DNA of 64,000 nt from Punica granatum. Lineage: Eukaryota > Streptophyta > Magnoliopsida > Myrtales > Lythraceae. Location of the stretch: assembly GCF_007655135.1 (NCBI RefSeq), contig NC_045131.1:27946001-28010000 (forward strand), read 5' to 3'. The notes under the pieces are model-generated. The model worked only from the letters and a program-made list of their open reading frames with translations. It was not told the origin of the DNA and did not search any database. Both the position numbers and the translations under genes were made by a program. This document shows, piece by piece, positions 24,448 through 34,829 of this stretch (positions are counted from its first letter, which is position 1; each line of letters opens with the position of its first letter).

Positions 24448-25383
24448 AGTGTTGAAATAAATGCGTTTGCTCATTAGTTTGCTCATTAGTTTTGCTTGGA
24501 CATTGACTCATGCAGAAGCCCATGAGGTTGTAACCCAAGAAGGTTTCAGGCCAACGTCGAAACATCACTGGCGTGTTGATACGGTTGACTCGACATCATC
24601 AGGTCCAATCTCACGTTCTGACCAGGTTGCGTTCTACAGGCTAAGCACAGTATTAAGGATTCGGTTAAAGTAGTGGCCACGAACTGTATCACTCACCCCG
24701 CTGATCCTGTCTAGGATACCAGCAAAGGTTCACCCGGAGAATATCGACTTTAATTACAACATCAGCGTGATGGAATCCATGCTTTTCTACATTAGCTCCG
24801 TCAATATTACTCTAAGTGCATCTTCTGAGGTTCTGGATAGGAAAAAGCTTCTGCTATCTTGCCTCTCACCCAAGGTCAAGTATATGTCAACCATAAGCCC
24901 CTTAAAGACCTCAAAGTCGTGATACGAATTAATTCCATAACAAAAGCCAAAAAACTTCGACGATAAGCCTCTTAAAGACCCCAAAGGAAGACATAAGCAG
25001 CAGCAGAGAGCTGGACTACAAGCCCAAGTAAGTACCAGAGCTACAGGGCTTTATCTACGAGTGCAAAAGCGGTATTAGTGTCGGGACCTCCGAGGTGTAC
25101 CAGCAGAAAAAGAGCCCATCAGAATGCCGAAGGACTTCCAGCACCAGGGAAAGCAGAATTCTTCTCACCTTGACTGTTGAAAAAGAGTCCAAAACTGCTA
25201 AGGCAGCGCGGCCCAGTTTGCAAGCAAATTTAACAAGGACATCCACATATTTGCAGTTTTCTTCCAAAATGGAGCAAAAACAATTGGAAAGATCTGAAGT
25301 GAGAGGCTTAAGATGAGGAAGCATCGGATGTTCTGCTCGTCCCAGGCCTTCTTTACAGTTTCCAGGATCGGATCAACTGCCAT
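24448..25383 (-). pseudogene. Truncated DUF4220 pseudogene (gene 2, exon 1 only)
   Basis: It starts with MAVDPILETVKKAWDEQ, then FLILSLSLQIFPIVFAPFWK, matching the N-termini of the two larger copies. Later pieces lie in different frames: GGPDTNTAF-type sequence near 25,070-25,100 and FKGLMVDIYLTLGERQDSRS with TSEDALRVILTEL at 24,787-24,930. A stretch between them is deleted, removing a membrane segment. The donor GGATCTTAC (plus strand 24,439-24,447) is preserved, but no DUF594 exon follows. The end near the donor is altered by a duplicated GTTTGCTCATTA. It cannot make a family-length protein. Confidence 0.85.
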
Positions 25384-25649
25384 TTCTCGATCATTTCAGG
25401 GGTTCGGCGTTTGCCAACACAAAACCGAAAAGGAATTTTTGTCTCTAGAGCTGATTAAACAGGACAGGGAAGTTTCTTTCACGCAATGAACTGGGACTTA
25501 CTTATATACATATTCAGCCAAAGCACTGTTACAACAAACCAGATATGGAAACAATAAACAATGATTTGCATTAATTAATGTATTTTTTTGGATCCTGGTC
25601 TCCCAATATAATTGGATATCCGCCTCTACTTAAAAATATGGACCTATCA

Positions 25650-25778
25650 AAAGAGTGTACTAGTGGGACTACCCATGGCCCTAGAAGTTGCAGGTTCTAT
25701 ACCTAATGGAACTACCCGTGTTCTTTTATTAGTGATTGAGGAAGGTGTTGGGTCTCCTTTGTGACCAGAAAAAAAAAA
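25650..25778 (+). mobile_element. tRNA-derived SINE-like repeat, copy D
   Basis: The body is GTGGGACTACCCATGGCCCT, a box-B-like GCAGGTTCTATACC, GTGTTCTTTTATTAG, CTCCTTTGTGACCAG and an A10 tract at 25,769-25,778. It is followed without a gap by copy E. Confidence 0.65.
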
Positions 25779-25919
25779 GTGTAGCACAGTGGCGTACGTC
25801 CTTACCTGTTGACTTAGAAGTCGCACGTTCAATACCTTGTGGGACTATTCGTGTCTCTTTATTAGTTGTTTAGAATTTATCTTTCATTATGCTAAACCTT
25901 GGGCCTCTTTTGTAACTAC
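25779..25919 (+). mobile_element. tRNA-derived SINE-like repeat, copy E (fuller head)
   Basis: AGCACAGTGGCGTACGTCCT has the form of a pol III box A region, and GTCGCACGTTCAATACC has the form of box B. The body ends CTCTTTTGTAACTAC before A5. A 14-bp repeat, AAAAATATGGACCT, lies at 25,632-25,645 and 25,920-25,933, so copies D and E together sit in one target duplication. Confidence 0.7.
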
Positions 25920-26066
25920 AAAAATATGGACCTCACTAAAATATTTTCGCACTTACTGACACCACCTGGAGTATTTTTGCACCTAGAGACATCAATTATG
26001 CCGTTTTGAAATTTTCACGTGTCTTCATTGGAACCATGCCTCCTCAATTCCATATATCACTATATA

Positions 26067-26100
26067 CTAGGGAGATGACTCGTGCTACGCACGCTCATCA
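26067..26100 (-). other. Helitron-like terminus (reverse orientation)
   Basis: CTAG at 26,067-26,070 is followed by the perfect stem CGTGC, TAC, GCACG at 26,081-26,093 and AT-rich DNA. This resembles a Helitron 3' end read in reverse. Confidence 0.4.
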
Positions 26101-26461
26101 AGACCCGCTAATTATAGATCATAAAATATATAAATGAATGATATTTTTTAGTTATTGTTAAATAATGACATGTTTATAGAAATTTATATAATTGATATAT
26201 ATTCATTGAAATCATGATTATATCTTATATTTGAAAAAGGAAGAAATACTTTACTCATCTGGTGTTGACATATCGAGTTCTTTGAGCTGCAAGACTTTCT
26301 TTCTATATACGATCATAGTTTGTTTTAAATTCGTAGAGATTCTCTCCATAAATCTCTCCGTAGAAGGAATACCGTTGCTCATGGCCTATAAGAGAAAATT
26401 GTGTTTTAGGAAAAAATAGTAATGGGAACGGATAAAGAAGAAACTCTCTTAATAACAAAAC

Positions 26462-26998
26462 GACAAAATAGACGTTTTGGTCCCTGAAACATGATGCTCA
26501 CGACAAGTTCATCCCCGAAAGTTTTTCCCTGTACTATTTGGTCCGGCCGTTTGAAACCTTTGGACCAATTGGTCCTTCCGTTGGAGAAAACGTTGGTCCC
26601 TGGGCAGGAGACCTGACCGACGCCGTGAGGACAGAGCCTGCCTTCTTCTCCTCTTCTCTTCTCGGTTTCCCGCTCAAAATTCCCCCAATTCTTCTCTTCT
26701 CTTCTCGGTTTCCCTGCCTTCTTCTGATTCAGTGTTGAAATTGCCCGAGCCGGCCGTCGGATTTCTTCTGAGAAGGCCCGAGAAGGTCGATTGTTGTGAA
26801 GATTTCTTCCGATTCAGTTTCTTCCGATTACCCCAGCCGGCCGTGAGAAGCCCGATTGTTGCACATGGGGAGTAGGTGAGTTCAATTCTCTCTAAGAATC
26901 CCGATTGTTGCCATGTAATTTCAGCCGATTGTTTAGTTTGGGTGGTTTTGGTTTGTTTTTGGGCTGTTATAATGTTGAAATCGATGTTGCTGTCAATT
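26462..26998 (+). repeat. Left 537-bp TIR of the Pack-MULE
   Basis: It matches the reverse complement of 29,706-30,242 almost throughout. It contains CT-rich stretches and a consensus splice donor AG/GTGAGTTC at 26,874-26,883 that is conserved in the other arm. The open frame 26,538-26,738 is simply the TIR and recurs inverted at 29,966-30,166, so I do not call it a gene. Confidence 0.9.
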
Positions 26999-27260
26999 AT
27001 TTGGACTAGCTGTCAAGGCTATCATTTACTTCAGAGTTAGCTGTTATGATCTGGTGGCCAAGACAATGAATTATATGGCGCACTAAGACAGAAGTTAGTT
27101 ACTGAAATCCGTAGCTGTTTGCCAGATTTTTTGTTTAAGTGCAGACATCACCATGAATTTGCCCAGATGGATGCACGAGCAACTGTGTATTTGTCTTATC
27201 AAACCTGTGTAGAAATTATTCTGATCTCTGTTGTGAACATTTTACTTTTTCCGGTTGTAG

Positions 27261-28548
27261 ATTCAGTAGAGTTTTACATGCAATGCGATCCTGGTTGGTT
27301 TTGAAGCTCTTTCATGTTTAATTCAATGTGTCTATTTAATGCCATGTCATGATCCTGCTCAGTATGTTACTACGAGAACTGATTTTGCAGATCGTGAGGG
27401 AGATCAAGCTCTTTACGGGTTTCTTGATGGACACTGGGAAGTCAAAGTTCCTGAAGAAGAAATGCCACCCAAATTTCCGGAACCCACAATCATCATTAAC
27501 GTTCCCAAAGATGATAAGCCGTTTGAAGAATGGCTATTCAACGTTGTTGCCTTCAGTGATGCATGGTTGCTTTCTATGATGACCCACTATGCTAAAAGTC
27601 TCAAGTTTAGCAAGGCTGATAGGTGATAGTTCTCCTATATGTTTGGTTCCCATCTCATCATGTTTGTTGGAGCCAAATCTGCAAGAGAAGACTCGGGTTC
27701 ATACATTGATCCCATTTCCAAACACTTCCCTTCTTTTGTATAGCTCATGACGGTGGGCGTTCCATGATATGTAAGAAATGAATGTGATTTGGATTGTACT
27801 CCTGTTAAGAGTCGGTATTGTTCTGTAATGCAGGTCTGTTTGGTGGAAGAGTCAAGAGCCCGAGCACTCTTCTAAATTGACTTTCTTGTATATGCTGGAC
27901 TTCTTAAGTTTTATTTTCTCTTTTCTATGCCATATGTTATGGTCGGAATTTATGGTGCAGGGGATGGCTTTTCAGTACGATAAGAAAGCTTCCAACAGTA
28001 CTTGAGGTTGTGAAGGAGGTGAAGCCAGCACCAGCAGTCCTGAATAATAGCAGCTGCCATACTGGCCCTAACTCCGAGGTAGGATGAACCTCATGTTCAT
28101 ACGATATGTTTAAAACTTCATTCTCAGAGTAGTTTATTGGAATTAATATCTTTACAAAATGCTAGCAGTTTGAAGCACAAGATATATGTTGTATACACTC
28201 GTTTTCATTTTCTGAAGCCAATGTCTTCAAATCGATATGAGAACAATGTCCAAACAATGCGATGGGAATGAATGACTGGTTCCTGTTTCTTATTGTTCAT
28301 CTATATAATGATACACTCTCCTAATGATTTGATTGCAGAATCAGAGAGATTCAGAACTGCACAGCGAGAGCCATCTGGTAGCCGTTCATCCGAAGCCTGA
28401 GGATCAGGATAAGTTGGCATTGCAAGAAGAGCACAAAGATGAACCTGGAGGAGACAGATGTGCAATCCCTAGCGGGATTTATATTTGGAGCGTGTCCTGG
28501 ATCATTTGTAAAGTTTGCAAGAAGTGGGTGCAAATGCAAAAAAATTGA
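27261..28548 (+). pseudogene. Captured Alfin-like PHD-finger protein gene fragment
   Basis: Four exons with GT-AG borders join in frame: 27,261-27,293, 27,391-27,622, 27,961-28,078 and 28,339-28,548. They encode the Alfin N-terminal domain (EFYMQCDP, then ALYGFLDGHWEVKVPEEEMP, SDAWLL, KFSKADR), then TIRKLPTVLEVVKEVK, an acidic linker and a C-terminal piece WIICKVCKKWVQMQKN followed by a stop. Alfin-like proteins are nuclear and bind H3K4me3 through a C-terminal PHD finger. Here the first zinc-binding Cys pair and everything after CKVC are missing, so the PHD finger is broken. The first Alfin exon, with its start, is absent, and I find no in-frame replacement ATG. It is probably a transposon-captured copy; whether it is transcribed from the TIR is unknown. 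Confidence 0.8.
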
Positions 28549-29705
28549 AGATTCATGAGTGCCGAAGAAGAAAACTCCACCTTGAGATATTATGAGATGA
28601 TTCTTTTCCTCGCATTGGTAGGAGTCTGAATCGTGAAGCGAATGGCATTGTCAATCCCCTGATGATGAGAATTAAATTCTCATTGATGTTTAGCAGTCTC
28701 TCCTTTTTTCCTAGTGCGGTTCCAGTAAATTCTTTTGACAACTGAAAGGGAGTTATTTTCATTTCATATTTCTCACAGTTGTATCAATGATCAATTTACC
28801 GAGATGCATAGCACAAAAATTTCTGCATGAAATTAGCTCTTCGACATAACAATGTTCAGATGAAGCCACGCGAGAGGTGTTTTCCCTTGAAAAGACTTCA
28901 AGTTCAACAGTTTTCACAACCTGCACTGGAGCGGATGATTGAACTTGTCAGAAGTACAATTCGTTTCTTCTCAGTAAATCTCAGTAAATTATCAGGGGAA
29001 ACAATTGATGCTTATTCCCCTGGTCGTAAAATTTAACTGACTTTTCATTGGGTACAAAAACTTGGAGAGCATTTGAGAGTCTGGGACACACAAATTGCTA
29101 AACATATCGCATGAATCAATATCAATATATCATATACAAGGTACTAACCCGCGTGATACCGTCGGCCAAATTGTAAAGACATAATTATTTTCATTGAATA
29201 GATTCCAACCCAATAGCCAGGTCTAGCGTACTTACAAGCTTTGTCAGATATGAAATACGCATAAAACCATCACGTATTCTGAAGCTCGGTGGTTTGTTTG
29301 TCTCCCTTGCTGGTGGACGTTCAGATCACAGGACTTGGCACCTCGCTTTTCCGTAATGCCACCCCTAAAATCAAAGAGGGAAATCATTATTACCCCCATC
29401 TTCTTCGACTTAGAGAATTAGGCAACCACATTGAGCTGAGTTCTTCGACTCAGAGAATTGGGCAACCACATTGAAGGAAATAGCGAAAATTCCCTCGAAA
29501 TTGAAAGCAGTGAGATTCGAGGACTCGCGGCAGCTTGTTTCTTCGGTTACTTTGAAGCCAAATCCGGAATCAAGCAGCAGCAAAGTGAGCAGAAGAGAAT
29601 AAGAAGGTTCCCGTTGCTAATCAATCACGACTAGGGCTCGGACTCTCCGACAGCCATGCGATTTAGGGTTTGATCGATTTGGGGCAATTTGGAGCTGATT
29701 AGGGC
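28549..29705. other. Non-coding interior of the Pack-MULE
   Basis: The stretch begins with sequence that may be the captured 3' UTR. A tandem duplication of about 37 bp (TTCTTCGACT, AGAGAATT, GGCAACCACATTGA) lies at 29,400-29,475. No further domain is visible. Confidence 0.5.
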
Positions 29706-30242
29706 AATTGACAGCAACATCGATTTCAACATCATAACAGCCCAAAAACAAACCAAAACCACCCAAACTAAACAATCGGCTGAAATTACATTGCAACAAT
29801 CGAGATTCTTAGAGGGAATTGAACTCACCTGCTCCCTATGTGCGACAATCGGGCTTCTCACGGCCGGCTGGGGCAATCGGAAGAAACTGAATCGGAAGAA
29901 ATCTTCACAACAATCAGCCTTCTCGGGCCTTCTCGGAAGAAATCCGACGGCCGGCTGGGGTAATTTCAACACTGAATTGGAAGAAGGCAGGGAAACCGAG
30001 AAGAGAAGAGAAAAATTGGGGGAATTTCGAGCGGGAAACCGAGAAGAGAAGAGGAGAAGAAGGCAGGCTCTGTCCTCACGGCGTCGGTCAGGTCTCCTAC
30101 CCAGGGACCAACGTTTTCTCCAACGGAAGGACCAATTGGTCCAAAGGTTTCAAACGGCCGGACCAAATAGTACAGGTAAAAACTTTCGGAGATGAACTTG
30201 CCGTGAGCATCATGTTTTAGGGACCAAAACGTCTATTTTGTC
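29706..30242 (-). repeat. Right 537-bp TIR of the Pack-MULE
   Basis: It is the reverse complement of the left TIR with scattered substitutions. It ends TTTTGTC immediately before the target duplication at 30,243. Confidence 0.9.
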
Positions 30243-30289
30243 ATAACAAAACACAAAAGAATGAAGCATTTGTGAAAAAAAGAAGGTAT

Positions 30290-30755
30290 ATACTAATATT
30301 ATTTACTTCACAATTAGGTAAAATACATATATTATTGCATTATTTTATATTTTATTATTTACTTCCTCGTTAAATAATGTACATGTTTTTATATAAAAAT
30401 TTAAATAGAAAATATTAATTATATGCTGTCAAATAAAAAAAATCTAATTTGAATAATAAAACGAAATAATAACGTGAATGCATTATTTTATACGGTAAGA
30501 TTTTGAGAAAAAGTGAATGTAAATATCAATATTATTTACTTCACAATAAAATAAACACATATATTATCATATTATTTTACATTTTATTATTTACTTCCTC
30601 ATTAAGCAATGTATATATTTTCATATAAAAATTTAGAGGGAAATTATAAATTATATACGCTAAAATGAAAACCTTTAATTTTTATTATAAAACAAAATAG
30701 TAATGGAAACGAATTTATTTCTTCCTTTTTTTTATTTATCGAAAGTCGAAATATA
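30290..30755. repeat. Two direct repeats of about 233 bp
   Basis: ATTATTTACTTCACAAT at 30,298 recurs at 30,531, followed by matching TATTTTATTATTTACTTCCTC and AATAATGTA-like blocks. A related segment lies left of the Pack-MULE (AAAATAGTAATGGGAACG at about 26,415 and again near 30,700), so the transposon landed inside this repeat family. Confidence 0.6.
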
Positions 30756-32756
30756 TTATAAGTAAAATAAATTTATTAAAAATTTAATAAAAAATAAACG
30801 AAAACGAATTACAATCACGAGAATTTGAAATTCGAATTGTGCTCTCCCCGACCTGGCATGAAATAGCTCACTTTTCATGTATATATATATATGTATAAAT
30901 ATATATAGATATATACGCACACAATTAACAAGGACGGAGTGCTTCGGATATTTTCAATATCCCTCAAATACTCTTGCCTTTTCACCAACATTCCTCAAAT
31001 GCCCTTTCCTTTTCACGCTTGACCAGTGTTATCAGAACCGGACCGGATGATGAACCGGAAGGGGTATGAGTTCATGAATTTATGGGTCCAACCGGGGGTT
31101 CGATGGGTCGGACCGTACGTTTAATTAAAATAAAATAAATATTCATATTATTAAAAAAATTATGATAATTAAGATAGAAGTATGATGATTTCAAAAATAT
31201 ATGAGAATAGTATAAGAAAATATAATTATATTTAATATTTCTTACTTCAAAATAAATATTGAATTTTAATAAGTATTTAAAAGTAGAGTTAAAAGAATAA
31301 GAAAGTAATGGTTGTTTGGTTGGTAGTATATTAGTATGAGAAGTAAGAGGTCATGAGTTTAAATCCTTACACAACCAAACAACGCTCAGTATTCTTTTTT
31401 TATATTTTTTGGGTAACCATAACTTGTAATAACACAGTTTTCTCATTTGGGACCACCTTCTTGGTCCTAATTTTTGCCAAAAGGAGGACCGATATTATTA
31501 AAAAATTATGTTTTGCAGAGGAGAAACTGTTATAAGCTGAGTTCCATTTCACATCTTACGCTTTGGAAAAAGGAAGACTAGTGTGATTCCAGTCCCCGCA
31601 TCATCCTCTTTGAGGAAGTAGAATTGATGATGACAGAGGTTAGACTTCCAAATGACCTTTCCTCTATTCAAGAGGAAGGCGTCATATTTTGCTTGGGTTG
31701 ATTTTGAAGTCATATACAAGTCGAGTACTTATTTTTCAAGTAAATTTCGTGCCTTTAATATTGTATAGTTTTTTTTTCAAACTATTTTTTTCTCAAGCGA
31801 AGCTTGCCGCATAGCCGAAATAGCACTATATTTAATAATATTTACCTCATATGTCCATCTTAATGGATTTCAACAGCATTAGTAGCTCATCCAAATGGAA
31901 TATGCAATAGGTGATACAAAGGATGAATATGGATTAGCATGGAATATACAGTGAGATATGTGCCCTGGATTCACCAAGCCAGTATAATAGTTGTTTAAGG
32001 TTAAAACTTTGAGATTTTTCACAGGAATAGTTGTTGTGTACTTATGTTTTTCAATAGAAAACCATAATACCATTAGTATTATCACAATATTGCATTTTTT
32101 GCCTCCCTTTTCACGCAACAGTTATCGAAATTTGGGCTAGCAAAGGACATGAAAGCTTCACTGGCTTTGATGGGAATACATTCAATGGAAATATTGAGTA
32201 TCTTGCATGTGAGTGATTTTTACTGGGGAACTTGACTCCTTAGGCGTTCTTCTTCTTGTGCTTTCAGTGAGGAGAATAGTGCATGAGCGAAGAAGGTATT
32301 CAAGACCTAAGATATAATGGGGCAGAGAAAGAGATGCTCTTGCAGCTTTACTGATAATGCGTCATGTAGACTTTTATCCATGTGACAGTGTTTATATCAA
32401 TAGAACAATATGTTTTCTGTCTTTCGAAAGTCAACAGCTCAGGATACTAAATATGTGCAAGTTTTCCACCTAAAAGTTTTATGCCAAACTCGTGTCATCT
32501 TGGTGCCGCAACATGCACTAGCCTTTTTTTTTTTTTTTTTCGAATGTTGTTATTTGTGTAACCATTCACTGTCAATTTTCGTATGGCGCAGAAACTTTTC
32601 AATGTGGACTCTGGTTGAAAGGGTAATATCCCTTTGAGGTGCCATTATATTTGATACTAGGGAGAAACAGAAGGGACGTTGTTAATTAAATCGTCGGCCG
32701 TTTTCCTTGCAAGAGAAAACACTGGAGGGCATCAATCTTACTATTATCATCACCCT
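30756..32756. other. Intergenic repeat-derived DNA without a supported gene
   Basis: 31,030-31,115 has alternating GAACCGGACCGG-type sequence. 31,311-31,383 is a 73-nt segment closed by a perfect 12-bp inverted repeat (GTTGTTTGGTTG/CAACCAAACAAC) with pol III box-like motifs. No open frame shows a domain. Confidence 0.45.
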
Positions 32757-34186
32757 TGTACACACCTCATTTTGGCCCGGAGCCTGGGCGCAAAGGACAG
32801 CACCACGATGAGGGTTAAGACTTAAGACCGACAATCCAGCGTGACCATGAAGGGGAAGGGCGAATGGTCATCTTACCATTCATCGAGAAATATCATTTCA
32901 AATATTGCTTGTTGCATTCATTGCTTTGAAACTCAGGGCATTTCTTTTAATTAATTTCAATTTCGATTTTCAAACAAAAAATAAAGAAGAAAAAAGAAGA
33001 AAAAAAATGCTCTAGGGACCTTTTTTGGTTTTTGAGTGCGCCAAGTTCGATTTTCAAAATTTGGAACGATGTTCGGTACTGAAAAATATTTTTTACATAA
33101 TATCGATCATTGTATTTTTCTAAACACGACGGTGGTCTCCGAATATTTGTCGGATATCCGATTGTCAAGATAAGAATTCGGAAATAATCGAGCAATTTCG
33201 ATCAAATGCATTTCAAAGCCCAAATATCGATTCTTATTATGAGTCCCCTCTCCCATTTAAAATCAAAATTTAACTTAAAATGTTTTATCCTCGATCAAAA
33301 ACCATTTTGTCACAATTTCGGTAATTAAATCCGATTTTTCGGTGTCGTGTCAAGTCCATGGTGAGCGCAAGATGATATTGACCCACGGGTGTTAATCCTT
33401 GGATTCGAATTATTTTTCCTTTCTTTTATGTGTTTCCGAGCAGTTTAGGTCGGGGAGAGATATAAATGAAAGGATTGAGCTTTTCATGTGTTTGGGTCAA
33501 GTAGGTGAGAACGAGCGAAAATTCATTTCTTGTATTTCGATCCGAATTGTAAGAATCCCGGAATTAACACACGTGAGGTCTCGAGAGACACGAGAATCAA
33601 ATTAAGTGGATTATTTCGATCATGAGGGTGGTGGTCCATGAAAATAAAACCAGTTAGGCTTAGGATAATTCACTCGATTCGAGAGTAAAATCGGAAAATC
33701 AAGAAGCATGTAGTCTAGGCTCACATTCAATCGGATTGAATAGGTCATATCATGAAAAAATCGAAAGACGCATGTTTAGTCTCATTTCTAGGCCTACTGA
33801 TATCTACATCTGTTAATTGGATTGCGACTAATCATTAATAGTCTCACACATGCCTCAGAGTAGTGAGCGAGGCTTATCGTGCATTTGAGCCACCCTTCTT
33901 GCGATTTGAAATTGTCCACTCGGCCTGTTTCTCCCCTTTTTTTTTTAGTCAAATCATGTGAGATGTGCGAAACCCTTAATCACTAAACAAATTAAAATAT
34001 GACTACTTGTACACATGCTAAGTATCAATTCTTGGGCGATCGAGGAAACTCGGTTGTAATAGGATCCCTGAACCTGAAACATTGTTTCCAAAAGACCATG
34101 ACCTTAAATGAACCTAGGAGGTATAGTTATATTCCCTAAACTTGGGCGACTCATTGGCCCTAAGTCTTCGGATCTAAAACGGATAG
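32757..34186 (+). mobile_element. Lone Tat-type Ty3/gypsy LTR
   Basis: It starts TGTACACACCTCATTTTGGC, like the TGTCAGCACCCCATTCCGG start of the large element at 44-63 kb. Its last 120 bp (GGGCGACTCATTGGCCCTAA) align with that element's LTR end near 44,060-44,110. It is followed by TGGCGACTCA at 34,187, which resembles a primer-binding site. No internal coding region remains. Confidence 0.6.
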
Positions 34187-34256
34187 TGGCGACTCACTTC
34201 CCGCGCTTAGTCGCGCGTCCACTATTTCCTTTTGTTTCGAAGTAACGGATGACTGT
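34187..34256 (+). other. Primer-binding site and leader remnant of the Tat-type LTR
   Basis: TGGCGACTCACTTCCCGCGC directly follows the LTR. In Tat/Ogre elements the primer site is generally complementary to an arginine tRNA, which would begin TGGCGACTC. The leader is cut off after about 70 bp. Confidence 0.45.
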
Positions 34257-34829
34257 CCGCACACCCCTAACTAAAAATACAATGAAAATGTGCTATAATA
34301 TGTCAAATTTTAAAGAAAATAGTAAGATTGCCACATGGTTATGTCGGCTTCATGGATGGAGGAGTGCCTATCTCTTGTTCTCGGCGAACTCAAATGTTTT
34401 ACTAGATACTTTCTTTTTCTTAACTAGCTTAGTATTCACTTGTATGTTTAAATTTTTACATGATTTCATTGTGAATAAAAAAAAAAAGGACGTCATTCCA
34501 TGTTTTATGATGTAAATTGATCAATCTCAAAAAAGGTGTAAGGCATATTCCACTGAGTTAGTCAGGACCGGTAAATGCTCTATCCATAATGCCTTTACAT
34601 TCAGCTACTCTTTTGAGTTCTAATTCTAAGCGCGTTGGGTTGATATAAGTAAGTTTACACAAGGCTCATTTTTTATTTACTACCAAAATCAGCTTTAACA
34701 TTAATTTGATAGGTCATTTAATAGACTTAATAACAAATCATTTATAGATTTCCTGTCGTATAAAATAAACGACTTCTATCACATTGTTTTGAAATTGGTA
34801 ATAAAAATAAATTTAAACCACCAACTGCA

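Larger units (their letters stand above)
26462..30242 (+). mobile_element. Pack-MULE-type transposon carrying an Alfin-like gene fragment
   Basis: The element is 3,781 bp. Its ends are GACAAAATAGACGTTTTGG and the inverse. A perfect 10-bp duplication, ATAACAAAAC, flanks it at 26,452-26,461 and 30,243-30,252. Each TIR is about 537 bp. Length of duplication (9-11 bp), long TIRs starting with G, and internal host-gene exons are hallmarks of Pack-MULEs, the non-autonomous Mutator-like elements that capture genes. The interior carries Alfin-like exons and no transposase. TIR divergence is low, only scattered changes, so the insertion is probably not ancient. Confidence 0.85.

Noticed and set aside
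26538..26738. 66-codon frame MVRPFETFGPIG, also found inverted at 29,966-30,166
   Set aside because: It is the transposon TIR itself, identical in both arms, with no domain.
31311..31383. A functional tRNA gene
   Set aside because: The inverted-repeat stem and box-like motifs are present but the T-arm does not sit next to the acceptor stem.
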